From positions 1 to 9,535 of the forward strand of contig JALRGZ010000053.1 of the NCBI GenBank assembly GCA_023253295.1: a DNA stretch of 9,535 nt, read 5' to 3'. The position numbers and the translations under genes are program-made. This document shows, one piece after another, positions 1-7,500 of the stretch. Positions within the stretch are counted from its first letter, which is position 1. The number at the start of each line of letters is the position of its first letter. Source of the DNA: Flavobacterium sp. (GTDB taxonomy: Bacteria > Bacteroidota > Bacteroidia > Flavobacteriales > Flavobacteriaceae). The notes under the pieces are model-generated. The model ran no database searches and was not told where the DNA came from. It saw only the letters and a list, made by a program, of their open reading frames with translations.

Positions 1-193
1 ATTTTTTATGAGCAGATCTTGAAGTTACTCCTAAATCATACATACCGTAAAGTACTCTTCGATGCACAGGTTTCAAACCATCTCTAACATCAGGAAGCGC
101 TCTTGATACAATTACCGACATCGAATAATCGATGTAAGCTGATTTCATTTCATCTTCTATGTTAATAGGAATTAACTTTTCTCCTTCAGACAT
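1..193 (-). CDS. gyrA: DNA gyrase subunit A, N-terminal fragment (runs off left edge)
   Basis: The minus strand read from position 193 starts ATG TCT GAA GGA and encodes 64 residues before the window ends. The sequence begins MSEGEKLIPINIEDEMKSAY and contains the blocks DYSMSVIVSRALPDVRDGL and KPVHRRVLYGM, which are hallmark N-terminal blocks of type IIA topoisomerase A subunits. GyrA cuts and rejoins both DNA strands within the A2B2 gyrase, which introduces negative supercoils using ATP hydrolysed by GyrB. The catalytic tyrosine and the quinolone-resistance region lie beyond the edge and cannot be judged. The start is supported by alignment from memory with E. coli GyrA, whose first residues align almost without offset. 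ParC shares some of these blocks, but the 'INIEDEMKSAYIDYSMSVIVSRALPDVRDGLKPVHRRVLYGM'-type N-terminus fits flavobacterial GyrA best. The gene is divergent from clpC. I found no convincing promoter for it. Confidence 0.93.
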   Translation of the reverse strand, partial: MSEGEKLIPINIEDEMKSAYIDYSMSVIVSRALPDVRDGLKPVHRRVLYGMYDLGVTSRSAHKK

Positions 194-395
194 AAGTTGT
201 TATATTAATTAATTATATTTATTTCAAAACGTGCCAATATACGGATTTTTGAAATTTTAGAAAGCTTTTCAAATCACTAATTTCAAAGATTTATTAACAA
301 ATTAACACTCCATTTGTTTAATAATTTAAAAGAAAAAACAAGCTTTTTTCTCATTTTTTTCGTCTATTAGCTGACATAAGTACTTAGGTACGGTT

Positions 396-427
396 TTTGT
401 TTTTCAATTAGTAATTCACTAAATTTA
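396..427 (+). promoter_or_regulatory. Probable Bacteroidota-type promoter of clpC
   Basis: TTTG at 396-399 is followed after 20 nt by TAAATTTA at 420-427, which matches the -7 consensus TAnnTTTG except at the last base. This would place transcription start near 431-436, giving a very short 5' leader before the clpC ATG at 448. The known Bacteroidota sigma-ABfr consensus is TTTG-N17-23-TAnnTTTG. The mismatch keeps confidence moderate. Confidence 0.45.
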
Positions 428-447
428 CAATACTATAAATAAATATT

Positions 448-2997
448 ATGGATGACAATTTTTCACCAAGAGTAAAAGATGTTATTACCTACAGTAAAGA
501 AGAAGCTTTACGACTGGGTCATGACTTCATTGGGACAGAACACTTGATGCTTGGTATCCTTAGAGATGGTAATGGTAAAGCAATACAGATATTAAACAAC
601 TTATCTATAGATCTAGATCATTTACGCAGAAAGGTAGAAATCCTAAGCCCTGCAATCCCAGGAATAGATAGTAATTTAGAAAAGAAAAACCTGCATTTGA
701 CTCGTCAGGCGGAGCGCGCTCTAAAAACAACCTTTTTAGAAGCTAAGGTTTTCCAAAGTCCATCGGTCAGTACTGCACACCTATTACTATGTATTTTAAG
801 AAACGAGAACGATCCTACAACCAAGCTATTGAATAAGCTAAAAATAGATTACGATATAGCTAAAGAACAATATTTGAATATGACACCAAACGAAGAAGAA
901 TTCTTAGAAAACTTACCAAGAGCCACAGACTCCTACAACGACGATTTAGGACAAGATGACAGTCTAAAAGAAGGCAATTTCAACAATCCTGCTAATAAGT
1001 CCAATAAAAAATCTAAAACTCCGGTTTTAGACAACTTTGGTAGAGATTTAACCGATATGGCCGAAGAAGGCAAACTTGATCCTGTGGTAGGACGCGAAAA
1101 AGAAATTGAACGCGTATGCCAAATTTTGAGCCGTCGTAAAAAAAACAACCCATTACTAATTGGTGAACCCGGAGTGGGTAAATCTGCTATTGCCGAAGGC
1201 TTAGCATTGCGTATCATCCAAAAGAAAGTTTCCAGAATTCTATTCAACAAACGTGTTGTTACTTTAGATTTAGCCAGCTTAGTTGCAGGAACTAAATACA
1301 GAGGACAGTTTGAAGAAAGAATGAAAGCTGTAATGAATGAGTTAGAAAAAAATGATGATATCATTCTTTTCATTGACGAGATTCACACAATTGTTGGTGC
1401 CGGAGGTGCTACAGGTTCTTTAGATGCATCTAATATGTTCAAACCAGCATTAGCCAGAGGAGAAATCCAATGCATTGGGGCAACAACTTTAGACGAATAC
1501 AGACAATACATTGAAAAAGACGGTGCTCTTGAAAGACGTTTTCAAAAAATCATTGTAGAACCTACTTCGGTAGATGAAACAATCACTATTTTGAACAATG
1601 TTAAAAACAAATACGAAGACCACCATAATGTTACTTACACACCGGAAGCAATCGAAGCTTGTGTGAAATTAACAAACAGATACATGTCAGAACGTTTCTT
1701 ACCGGACAAAGCTATCGATGCTATGGACGAAGCAGGTTCTCGTGTACACATAACTAACATTGAAGTTCCTAAGAAAATACTAGACTTAGAACGTCAATTA
1801 GAAGAAATCAGAGAATTAAAAAATGCTGTTGTTAAGAAACAAAAATACGAGGAAGCCGCTAAACTTCGTGATGACGAAAAACGTCTTGAAAAAGATTTAG
1901 CAATTGCTCAGGAACAATGGGAAGAAGATGCTAAAAGCAACCGTATTCAGGTTACAGAAGACAATGTTGCTGATGTAGTTTCTATGATGACCGGAATCCC
2001 TGTAAATCGTATTGCACAAACTGAAAGCAACAAACTAGCCAAACTACCTGAACTAATTGAAAGTAAGGTAATTGGTCAAAAAGAAGCAGTTTTAAAAATT
2101 GCACGTTCTATCCAAAGAAATCGTGCCGGATTAAAAGACCCTAATCGACCAATTGGTTCTTTTATTTTCTTGGGACAAACAGGAGTTGGAAAAACACAAT
2201 TAGCTAAAGTTTTAGCAAAAGAATTATTCGATTCTGAAGATGCCCTAGTTCGTATTGACATGAGTGAATACATGGAGAAATTTGCTATCTCTCGTTTGAT
2301 AGGAGCACCTCCGGGATACGTTGGGTACGAGGAAGGTGGACAGTTAACTGAAAAAGTACGCAGAAAACCATATGCAGTTGTTCTTTTAGACGAAATCGAA
2401 AAAGCACATCCTGATGTATTTAATATGTTATTACAAGTATTAGATGATGGATTCTTAACAGATAGTTTAGGTAGAAAAATCGACTTTAAAAACACCATTA
2501 TCATTATGACTTCCAACGTAGGAGCCAGACAATTGAAAGATTTTGGACAAGGAGTTGGTTTTGGAACTGCTGCTAAAGTAGCTCAGGCAGATGATAATTC
2601 GAAAAGTATCATTGAAAATGCACTAAAGAAAACTTTTGCACCAGAATTCTTAAACAGAATCGATGATGTAATTGTGTTTAATGCTTTAGAAAAACATGAT
2701 ATTGATTTAATTATCGAAATCGAGTTAAAAAAATTATACGCCAGAATCGCTGATTTGGGATATATTTTAAAACTTTCTGACAAAGCAAAAGCTTTTATTG
2801 CTGAAAAAGGTTTCGATAAACAATTTGGAGCAAGACCTCTGAAAAGAGCTATCCAAAAATATGTAGAAGACGCGTTAGCAGAAGAGATCATCACATCTAA
2901 AATTGCTGCCGGAGACGAAATCTATATGGATATCGAGGAAGGTTCACAAGAATTAAATGTCAAAATAAATAAAGCAGGAGAAACCACTAATTTGTAA
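448..2997 (+). CDS. clpC: ATP-dependent Clp protease ATP-binding subunit ClpC
   Basis: This is a class I Clp/Hsp100 hexameric unfoldase that feeds substrates to the ClpP peptidase in the cytoplasm. At 849 aa its length is normal for ClpC. In order: an N-terminal double Clp_N repeat (about 1-145, starting FSPRVKDVITYSKEEA), an acidic/Lys-Asn linker (about 147-192), AAA+ domain 1 with Walker A GEPGVGKS (239-246), pore loop KYRG (283-286) and Walker B ILFIDE (306-311), a short middle domain with a UVR-like motif around KYEEAAKLRDDE (466-477), AAA+ domain 2 with Walker A GQTGVGKT (576-583), pore loop GYVGYEEGG (623-631), Walker B VVLLDE (644-649), arginine-finger region LNRID (735-739), and sensor 2 GARPLKR (794-800). 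The tripeptide VGF at 703-705 sits where ClpP-binding ATPases carry their IGF/VGF loop, so ClpP partnership is expected. The short middle domain separates it from ClpB, and the UVR motif and double N-repeat separate it from ClpA. It is monocistronic, with a terminator directly after it. Confidence 0.96.
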   Translation: MDDNFSPRVKDVITYSKEEALRLGHDFIGTEHLMLGILRDGNGKAIQILNNLSIDLDHLRRKVEILSPAIPGIDSNLEKKNLHLTRQAERALKTTFLEAKVFQSPSVSTAHLLLCILRNENDPTTKLLNKLKIDYDIAKEQYLNMTPNEEEFLENLPRATDSYNDDLGQDDSLKEGNFNNPANKSNKKSKTPVLDNFGRDLTDMAEEGKLDPVVGREKEIERVCQILSRRKKNNPLLIGEPGVGKSAIAEGLALRIIQKKVSRILFNKRVVTLDLASLVAGTKYRGQFEERMKAVMNELEKNDDIILFIDEIHTIVGAGGATGSLDASNMFKPALARGEIQCIGATTLDEYRQYIEKDGALERRFQKIIVEPTSVDETITILNNVKNKYEDHHNVTYTPEAIEACVKLTNRYMSERFLPDKAIDAMDEAGSRVHITNIEVPKKILDLERQLEEIRELKNAVVKKQKYEEAAKLRDDEKRLEKDLAIAQEQWEEDAKSNRIQVTEDNVADVVSMMTGIPVNRIAQTESNKLAKLPELIESKVIGQKEAVLKIARSIQRNRAGLKDPNRPIGSFIFLGQTGVGKTQLAKVLAKELFDSEDALVRIDMSEYMEKFAISRLIGAPPGYVGYEEGGQLTEKVRRKPYAVVLLDEIEKAHPDVFNMLLQVLDDGFLTDSLGRKIDFKNTIIIMTSNVGARQLKDFGQGVGFGTAAKVAQADDNSKSIIENALKKTFAPEFLNRIDDVIVFNALEKHDIDLIIEIELKKLYARIADLGYILKLSDKAKAFIAEKGFDKQFGARPLKRAIQKYVEDALAEEIITSKIAAGDEIYMDIEEGSQELNVKINKAGETTNL

Positions 2998-3021
2998 AAC
3001 ACTCCTATCTTTTTCATTAAC

Positions 3022-3054
3022 AAACCCGTTACGTTTTCATAACCTAACGGGTTT
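3022..3054 (+). terminator. Intrinsic terminator of clpC
   Basis: A perfect 10-bp stem AAACCCGTTA (3022-3031) / TAACGGGTTT (3045-3054) encloses a 13-nt loop. It lies 25 bp after the clpC stop and is followed by the T-rich stretch ATTCTTTTAA. The A-run on the 5' side gives partial symmetry, but there is no minus-strand gene to its right nearby that would use it. Confidence 0.85.
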
Positions 3055-3069
3055 ATTCTTTTAACACTA

Positions 3070-3104
3070 TTTGTTATATTTTAACTCACAAATAATTACA
3101 TTTG
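3070..3104 (+). promoter_or_regulatory. Bacteroidota-type promoter of the rimB-rimK fusion gene
   Basis: TTTG at 3070-3073 and a perfect -7 element TACATTTG at 3097-3104 are separated by 23 nt, the upper end of the accepted 17-23 spacing. Transcription would start near 3108-3112, leaving a leader of about 35 nt, A-rich just before the ATG at 3146. Together with the preceding terminator this makes the gene a separate transcription unit from clpC. Confidence 0.6.
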
Positions 3105-3145
3105 TTATTTTTAGACACAATAATTAATTCAAATAAAAAAGCAAA

Positions 3146-4528
3146 ATGAACAAATTAGTAGTAGGTAGCGAAGAATGGTGTTCTTTCCCAGATTTAGGAA
3201 TCCCAACAATAAAAGCCAGAGTTGATTCGGGTGCTAAAACTTCTGCTCTACATGCTATTAATATTGCACCATTTATTAAAGACGATTCCAATTGGGTAAA
3301 ATTCGATATTAACCCTATCCAAAACAATTCCAAAACTATCATTCACTGTGAAGCTCCTTTGATTGATAAAAGAATCGTAAAAAGCTCAAGTGGGTACAGA
3401 GAACAACGTTATGTCATTCAAACCAACCTTAAAATTGGCGAATCGACATGGCCTATCGAAATGACCTTGACGAATCGGGACACCATGGGATTCCGAATGC
3501 TTTTAGGCCGTGAAGCTATGAGCGGAAGAATTCTTGTAGATCCTGAACAACAATTCCTTTTAGGACAACCCACTTCTGATGGACTCAAAGAAATCTATAA
3601 AAATTCAGAAAAAGCACCTAGCGGTTTACGCATTGGTTTATTAGCCAGTAATCCCGAATTATATAGCAACAAAAGAATTATGGAAGCCGGAGAAATGCGT
3701 GGTCACGAAATGCATTTCTTAAACATTAAAGAATGTTACATTAAACTAGATGCTAAAAAACCGGAAATTCATTATCGAGGAGGGAAAATCCTGAATGAAT
3801 TTGATGCTATCATCCCAAGAATTCGTCCTAGTATAACATTTTATGGCTGCTCCTTAACCAGACAATTTGAAGCCTTAAATGTGTTTTGTCTGAACTCTTC
3901 GACAGCCATTACGCAATCGAGAGACAAACTTTTTTCGCTACAATTATTATTGCAAAGCGGAATTGGAATTCCAACAACCGGTTTTGCTAATTCTCCATTA
4001 GACACGGACGATTTAATTAAAATGGTAGGCGGTTCTCCCTTAATTATTAAATTATTAGAAGGGACTCAGGGAAAAGGTGTTGTGTTAGCTGAAACTAAAA
4101 AAGCTGCTGAAAGCGTTATCAATGCTTTCAAAAGTTTAAATGCTAATATTTTAGTTCAGGAATTCATCAAAGAAGCTAACGGAAAAGATATTCGTTGTTT
4201 TGTTATTGACGGAAAAGTGGTTGCTTCTATTCAGCGTGAAGCTATGCCGGGTGAATTTAGAGCAAACATTCACCTTGGAGGAACCGCTTCAGTTATCAAA
4301 GCTACATCAGAAGAAAAGAAAATTGCTATCAAAGCCGCTAAAGCTATGGACTTAAAAGTAGCCGGTGTAGATATTATTCGCTCTTCCAAAGGACCTTTGT
4401 TGCTAGAAGTAAACTCTTCTCCAGGTCTTGAAGGAATCGAAACAGCCACCAATAAAGATATCGCTGGTGAAATGATTAGAGCTATTGAAAAAAATTTCAA
4501 ATTAGAATCTAAACAGAAAGCACAATAA
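3146..4528 (+). CDS. rimK: Fused RimB-like retropepsin domain and RimK-type ATP-grasp glutamate ligase
   Basis: This 460-aa protein has two parts. Residues about 1-140 resemble the RimB / 'ATP-dependent zinc protease' family (Pfam Zn_protease, retropepsin-like fold): ARVDSGAKTSALHA (24-37) holds the D-S-G-A motif with Asp27 as the candidate catalytic aspartate, followed by the conserved REQRYV (85-90), NRDTMGFRMLLGREAM (110-125) and VDPEQQFLLG (131-140). Residues about 160-450 are RimK: a pre-ATP-grasp domain opening LRIGLLASNP, then ATP-grasp with PLIIKLLEGTQGKGVVL (298-314, Lys302 candidate ATP contact), DIRCFVIDGKVVAS (348-361) and the metal-binding EVNSSPG (421-427). RimK of E. coli (about 300 aa) adds glutamates to the C-terminus of ribosomal protein S6, and RimB is a separate small partner in Pseudomonas. 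Here they share one chain. Substrate is not proven: related ATP-grasp ligases act on other peptides or cofactors. The start matches the beginning of the RimB domain and has an A-rich leader. Confidence 0.88.
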   Translation: MNKLVVGSEEWCSFPDLGIPTIKARVDSGAKTSALHAINIAPFIKDDSNWVKFDINPIQNNSKTIIHCEAPLIDKRIVKSSSGYREQRYVIQTNLKIGESTWPIEMTLTNRDTMGFRMLLGREAMSGRILVDPEQQFLLGQPTSDGLKEIYKNSEKAPSGLRIGLLASNPELYSNKRIMEAGEMRGHEMHFLNIKECYIKLDAKKPEIHYRGGKILNEFDAIIPRIRPSITFYGCSLTRQFEALNVFCLNSSTAITQSRDKLFSLQLLLQSGIGIPTTGFANSPLDTDDLIKMVGGSPLIIKLLEGTQGKGVVLAETKKAAESVINAFKSLNANILVQEFIKEANGKDIRCFVIDGKVVASIQREAMPGEFRANIHLGGTASVIKATSEEKKIAIKAAKAMDLKVAGVDIIRSSKGPLLLEVNSSPGLEGIETATNKDIAGEMIRAIEKNFKLESKQKAQ

Positions 4529-5357
4529 AAACTATTGAAAACAGTGCTAACAAAAGCCCTGCATAATTTAGTCTGGATAATTTTTCCTTAAAAACAATTA
4601 CTCCCACTACACTCCCTAAAAATATAACTCCCATATTCATCCCTGCAAAAACAGTGGATGGATTGGTGGAGAACGCCTGATGTGCTTTTAAATAAAATAA
4701 TATATTCCCAAAGTTAAAACAACCTACAAAAAAACCGAAAATCAAATTTTTAATTTCGATCCTATTCTTCAACTGTATAACTTCATACAACACGGTCACT
4801 AACATAATTATTAGTGCTACACCAAAAATTAAAAATAATGAAGTGGTATAAGGCAGAGCGGTAAAAGCAGCTACTTTTTTAAACAGAATATCGATTACTC
4901 CAAAACCAAAAAACACCAAAACAGGATATTTCAAATCATTACTTTGAACATCAGAAGTTTTATTTAAAACACAAAATAAAGCCAAAAACCCTATCCCTAT
5001 TCCAATAAGTTTTACCAAAGAAAAAACCTCCCCAAAAACCAACCAGGCAGCAAGAATAGAAACAAACAAAGACAATCGTTGTGCTGCATCGGTTTTTACA
5101 ATTCCAATATTTTTAATCGAAGCTATTAAAAAGAGAAATACAACTGGCAATAAAACCCCCAAACTAGCATACAATAAAAATGGAGCTTCCGGAGTAACTT
5201 TATCCACTTTAGGAGAAAAAACAGCATAACAAAGTAAGAGTGCAAAAAAGTAATTAAACAACACAATCTGCTTAGCATTAGTAGACCATTTTCTGGCTAT
5301 TTTAAAAATAACGCCAACTGACACGCTACAAATAACACTTATGATTAAATACAACAT
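4509..5357 (-). CDS. EamA/DMT-superfamily membrane transporter, substrate unknown
   Basis: This 282-aa integral membrane protein has about ten hydrophobic segments, the standard size and topology of the 10-TMS drug/metabolite transporter superfamily (two EamA repeats). Segments visible include 3-19, 30-48, 60-80, 95-110, 115-131, 145-160, 171-192, 204-223, 237-256 and 264-282. Typical family features are a polar residue-containing helix end before a Glu (LAAWLVFGEVFSLVKLIGIGIGFLAL, near 102-127) and its counterpart in the second half (GSVVGVIVFKEKLSRLNYAGLLLALF, near 248-273), which mark the internal duplication. The substrate (metabolite, amino acid or drug export) cannot be told from sequence. 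Its stop (TAG on the minus strand) lies inside the last codons of the convergent rimK gene, a 20-bp overlap. A terminator of the upstream phosphate operon sits just before its start, so it should have its own promoter, but I found only weak candidates. Confidence 0.82.
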   Translation of the reverse strand: MLYLIISVICSVSVGVIFKIARKWSTNAKQIVLFNYFFALLLCYAVFSPKVDKVTPEAPFLLYASLGVLLPVVFLFLIASIKNIGIVKTDAAQRLSLFVSILAAWLVFGEVFSLVKLIGIGIGFLALFCVLNKTSDVQSNDLKYPVLVFFGFGVIDILFKKVAAFTALPYTTSLFLIFGVALIIMLVTVLYEVIQLKNRIEIKNLIFGFFVGCFNFGNILFYLKAHQAFSTNPSTVFAGMNMGVIFLGSVVGVIVFKEKLSRLNYAGLLLALFSIVFIVLSV

Positions 5358-5408
5358 AATAATAATTTAAACTCAAAAAAAGCTTTTAAACCTAGCTTCT
5401 ATAAAAAA

Positions 5409-5440
5409 CAAAAGCCATCCGAAGCATCGGATGGCTTTTG
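5409..5440 (-). terminator. Strong intrinsic terminator of the DUF47-pit operon
   Basis: A perfect 14-bp inverted repeat (5409-5422 and 5427-5440) surrounds the 4-nt loop AGCA. Read on the minus strand, the stem CAAAAGCCATCCGA/TCGGATGGCTTTTG is followed by a T-run (complement of 5403-5408). It lies 17 bp past the pit stop codon at 5458 and before the EamA gene start at 5357, so it separates these transcription units. The plus-strand side is also T-rich, so it could work in both directions. Confidence 0.92.
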
Positions 5441-5457
5441 TATATTTTAATTTTATT

Positions 5458-6792
5458 TTACAAAAATAAACTCAATACAAAATAACAGATAGCTGCTAAA
5501 AGTGCAGAAATTGGAATAGTTAAAATCCAAGCCCAAATCAAGCTTACAGTCACTCCCCAACGAACAGCTGAAACACGTTTAGTCAATCCAACTCCGATAA
5601 TAGAACCTGTAATGGTATGTGTAGTACTCACAGGAATTTTTAAGTGCTCTGTAAAATACAAAGTCAAAGCTCCGGCCGTTTCTGCTGCTACTCCTTCAAA
5701 AGAAGTTACCTTAGTAATTTTAGACCCCATGGTTTTTACAATTTTCCAACCACCACTTAAAGTACCCGCTGCAATGGCCGAATAACAAGCTAATGGAATC
5801 CACTCAGGCATAATTCCAGGCACATCATCTTTAGGTAAAGCTACTTGCAACCAACTTGGCATTGACTCTAAAGCAACACCTTCTTTATTTATATAAACAA
5901 TAACAGCCGCAGCAATGATACCCATTACTTTTTGAGAATCATTTCCTCCATGCCCTAAACTAAAAGCCGCAGAAGATAATAATTGCATTTTCTTTAATAT
6001 TTTCTCCGACTGATGATAATTAAGACTACTGAAAAACAAACAAAAAGTACTCATTGATAAAACAATAAAACCTACTAAAAACCACTTTATATTATGTGGT
6101 TCAAAAGCAACACTCCAAAAATGAGACTCAAATCTAGGTTTTTCAATATCTGTAGTAACCATATGTCCTACAAACCAAACAGTTAAAATCATCAAAGCAA
6201 CTGTAAAGATTTTTGGAGATACACTTTTACGCGCAGAATGTAATAACCAAATAGAAATCAAATAAGAAGCAATAGCACCTACTAATGGCGCTAAAACAAT
6301 AAAGGCAATAATAATAAATACCCCTGAAGGCAATTTTCCCGGTTTACCTGGATCATACCAGTTAACAATATTATACCAATGTCTGGTGATAGTTACACCA
6401 TCTTCAACAATAGTATAATCTGAAAAACCATGCATATAAATAGCATGAGCTACCGCAGCTCCGGCAAACCCCCCAATCAATGTATGAGAAGAACTCGATG
6501 GAATTCCCAACCACCAGGTTAGTAAATTCCAACAAATAGCAGCAATAACCCCTGCAAGTATCACGACCAAATTAATATCAATCGTGTGAGCCGTTTTTGC
6601 AACTGTATCTGCCACTCCAAAACCAAAAACCCAATAGGCTAAGAAATTAAAAAAAGCAGCCCAAACTACCGCTTGAAACGGAGTCAGCACTTTTGTAGCA
6701 ACTACTGTTGCAATAGCATTAGCAGCATCATGAAAACCATTAATGTAATCAAAAATAAGTGCTAAAACTATAATTGTTATAAGTAAAGTCAT
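5458..6792 (-). CDS. pit: PiT-family inorganic phosphate transporter
   Basis: This 444-aa inner-membrane protein belongs to the PHO4/PiT family of low-affinity, ion-coupled (H+ or Na+) phosphate symporters. The duplicated family signature is plain: DYINGFHDAANAIATVVAT (15-33) in the first half and FSLGHGGNDSQKVMGIIAAA (277-296) in the second, each with the conserved Asp (Asp22, Asp285) and Asn. The paired serine-rich hairpin motifs are also present: GIPSSSSHTLIGG (96-108) and KIPVSTTHTITGS (385-397). About ten to twelve membrane segments flank a less conserved hydrophilic stretch near residues 121-155 and another near 214-235. The start ATG at 6792 leaves 30 bp after the DUF47 gene, consistent with one transcript. 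Substrate specificity beyond phosphate, and whether coupling is Na+ or H+, cannot be read here. pit is used as a generic symbol for the family. Confidence 0.93.
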   Translation of the reverse strand: MTLLITIIVLALIFDYINGFHDAANAIATVVATKVLTPFQAVVWAAFFNFLAYWVFGFGVADTVAKTAHTIDINLVVILAGVIAAICWNLLTWWLGIPSSSSHTLIGGFAGAAVAHAIYMHGFSDYTIVEDGVTITRHWYNIVNWYDPGKPGKLPSGVFIIIAFIVLAPLVGAIASYLISIWLLHSARKSVSPKIFTVALMILTVWFVGHMVTTDIEKPRFESHFWSVAFEPHNIKWFLVGFIVLSMSTFCLFFSSLNYHQSEKILKKMQLLSSAAFSLGHGGNDSQKVMGIIAAAVIVYINKEGVALESMPSWLQVALPKDDVPGIMPEWIPLACYSAIAAGTLSGGWKIVKTMGSKITKVTSFEGVAAETAGALTLYFTEHLKIPVSTTHTITGSIIGVGLTKRVSAVRWGVTVSLIWAWILTIPISALLAAICYFVLSLFL

Positions 6793-6822
6793 ACCTTATT
6801 ACTTCAAAAAGAATAAATTAAA

Positions 6823-7467
6823 TTAAGAATGTTTAACTGCAATAGATTCTAAAACACTAGCTACACTTTTACATTTATCAGTAGCTGATTCCAGAATTGA
6901 CAATACTTCTTTATATTTAATGATGCTTTTTGCATCGGTTTCGTTTTCGAAAATTTCAAATACTGCCTTATTATAAACATTATCTGATTTGTTTTCCAAT
7001 TTAGAAATCTTAGCACAAGCCGCTTTAATCTTATGTGCGTTTTTGAAATCTCTTAATTCTTTTACCGCAATTTCAATGTTTTGGCAAGCTTCAAGATTAA
7101 TCTCAGTCAATTTTCTGATTGATTTTGTAATCTTATCTACCTGATATAAACGCATAATACTTGATGCTCCATGCAAACGGTCAGCAACGTTATCAATTGA
7201 AGTAACCAGAGAGTGAATATCTTCACGATCAAACGGAGTAATGAAATTTTTACTCAACTCTAAATTAGTTTGACGCGTAATATCTTCTCCTTTTTGCTCT
7301 AATTCATCGATTTTATGAAAAAGCACTTCTCTTTCTTTTAATGGAAGATTTACAGCTTCGTGCAAATTAGAAGCTAATTCAATTAAATTACTAGAAGCTT
7401 CTTCAAAAAGTGGAAAGAATTTTTTATCCTTTGGTACTAAAAATTGGAAAATACTGTTTAGTGACAT
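6823..7467 (-). CDS. DUF47/PhoU-like phosphate-transport accessory protein
   Basis: This 214-aa, mostly helical, cytoplasmic protein matches the DUF47 (TIGR00153, PhoU_div) family in length and composition. It shows the two PhoU-like three-helix halves with acidic metal-site motifs: an EQKGEDIT stretch (57-64) with FITPFDREDIHSL (75-87) and IDNVADRL (91-98) in the first half, and KLENKSDNVYNKAV (156-169) with ILESATDKCKSVASVLESI (191-209) in the second. DUF47 proteins are usually encoded next to PiT transporters and are thought to modulate their activity; this is known of the family rather than shown here. The gene is first in a two-gene minus-strand operon, 30 bp ahead of pit. No signal peptide or membrane helix is seen. 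The ATG at 7467 fits the family N-terminus (short MSLNSIFQFLVPKDKKFFPLF opening) and lies just downstream of a -7-like promoter element. Confidence 0.9.
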   Translation of the reverse strand: MSLNSIFQFLVPKDKKFFPLFEEASSNLIELASNLHEAVNLPLKEREVLFHKIDELEQKGEDITRQTNLELSKNFITPFDREDIHSLVTSIDNVADRLHGASSIMRLYQVDKITKSIRKLTEINLEACQNIEIAVKELRDFKNAHKIKAACAKISKLENKSDNVYNKAVFEIFENETDAKSIIKYKEVLSILESATDKCKSVASVLESIAVKHS

Positions 7468-7492
7468 TGTTTTACTATATTTTTTTAGGAAG

Positions 7493-7500
7493 CAAAAATA
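7493..7500 (-). promoter_or_regulatory. -7 promoter element of the DUF47-pit operon
   Basis: On the minus strand these bases read TATTTTTG, a perfect match to TAnnTTTG, 25 bp before the DUF47 start codon. Transcription would start near 7486-7489, with a leader of about 20 nt. I found no good TTTG -33 element at 17-23 nt spacing, so only the -7 half is supported. No Pho-box-like repeat was recognised. Confidence 0.45.

Noticed and set aside
194..330. Possible gyrA promoter on the minus strand
   Set aside because: Candidates such as 234-241 and 284-291 have a mismatch in the -7 box and no TTTG at 17-23 nt, so none is better than chance.
933..2894. Three minus-strand open frames (933-1373, 2076-2516, 2583-2894) inside clpC
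   Set aside because: They lie antisense to a full, motif-complete clpC. Their translations are Ser/Leu/Phe-rich and without domain features, as expected for the reverse complement of an A-rich gene.
3124..4500. Minus-strand frames (3124-3342, 4270-4500) over the rimB-rimK gene
   Set aside because: They are antisense to well-conserved coding sequence and resemble no known family.
5374..5394. Possible EamA-gene promoter (TAGGTTTA on the minus strand at 5387-5394)
   Set aside because: One mismatch in the -7 box, and the only nearby TTTG is at 14-nt spacing inside the terminator stem, so support is too weak to list.
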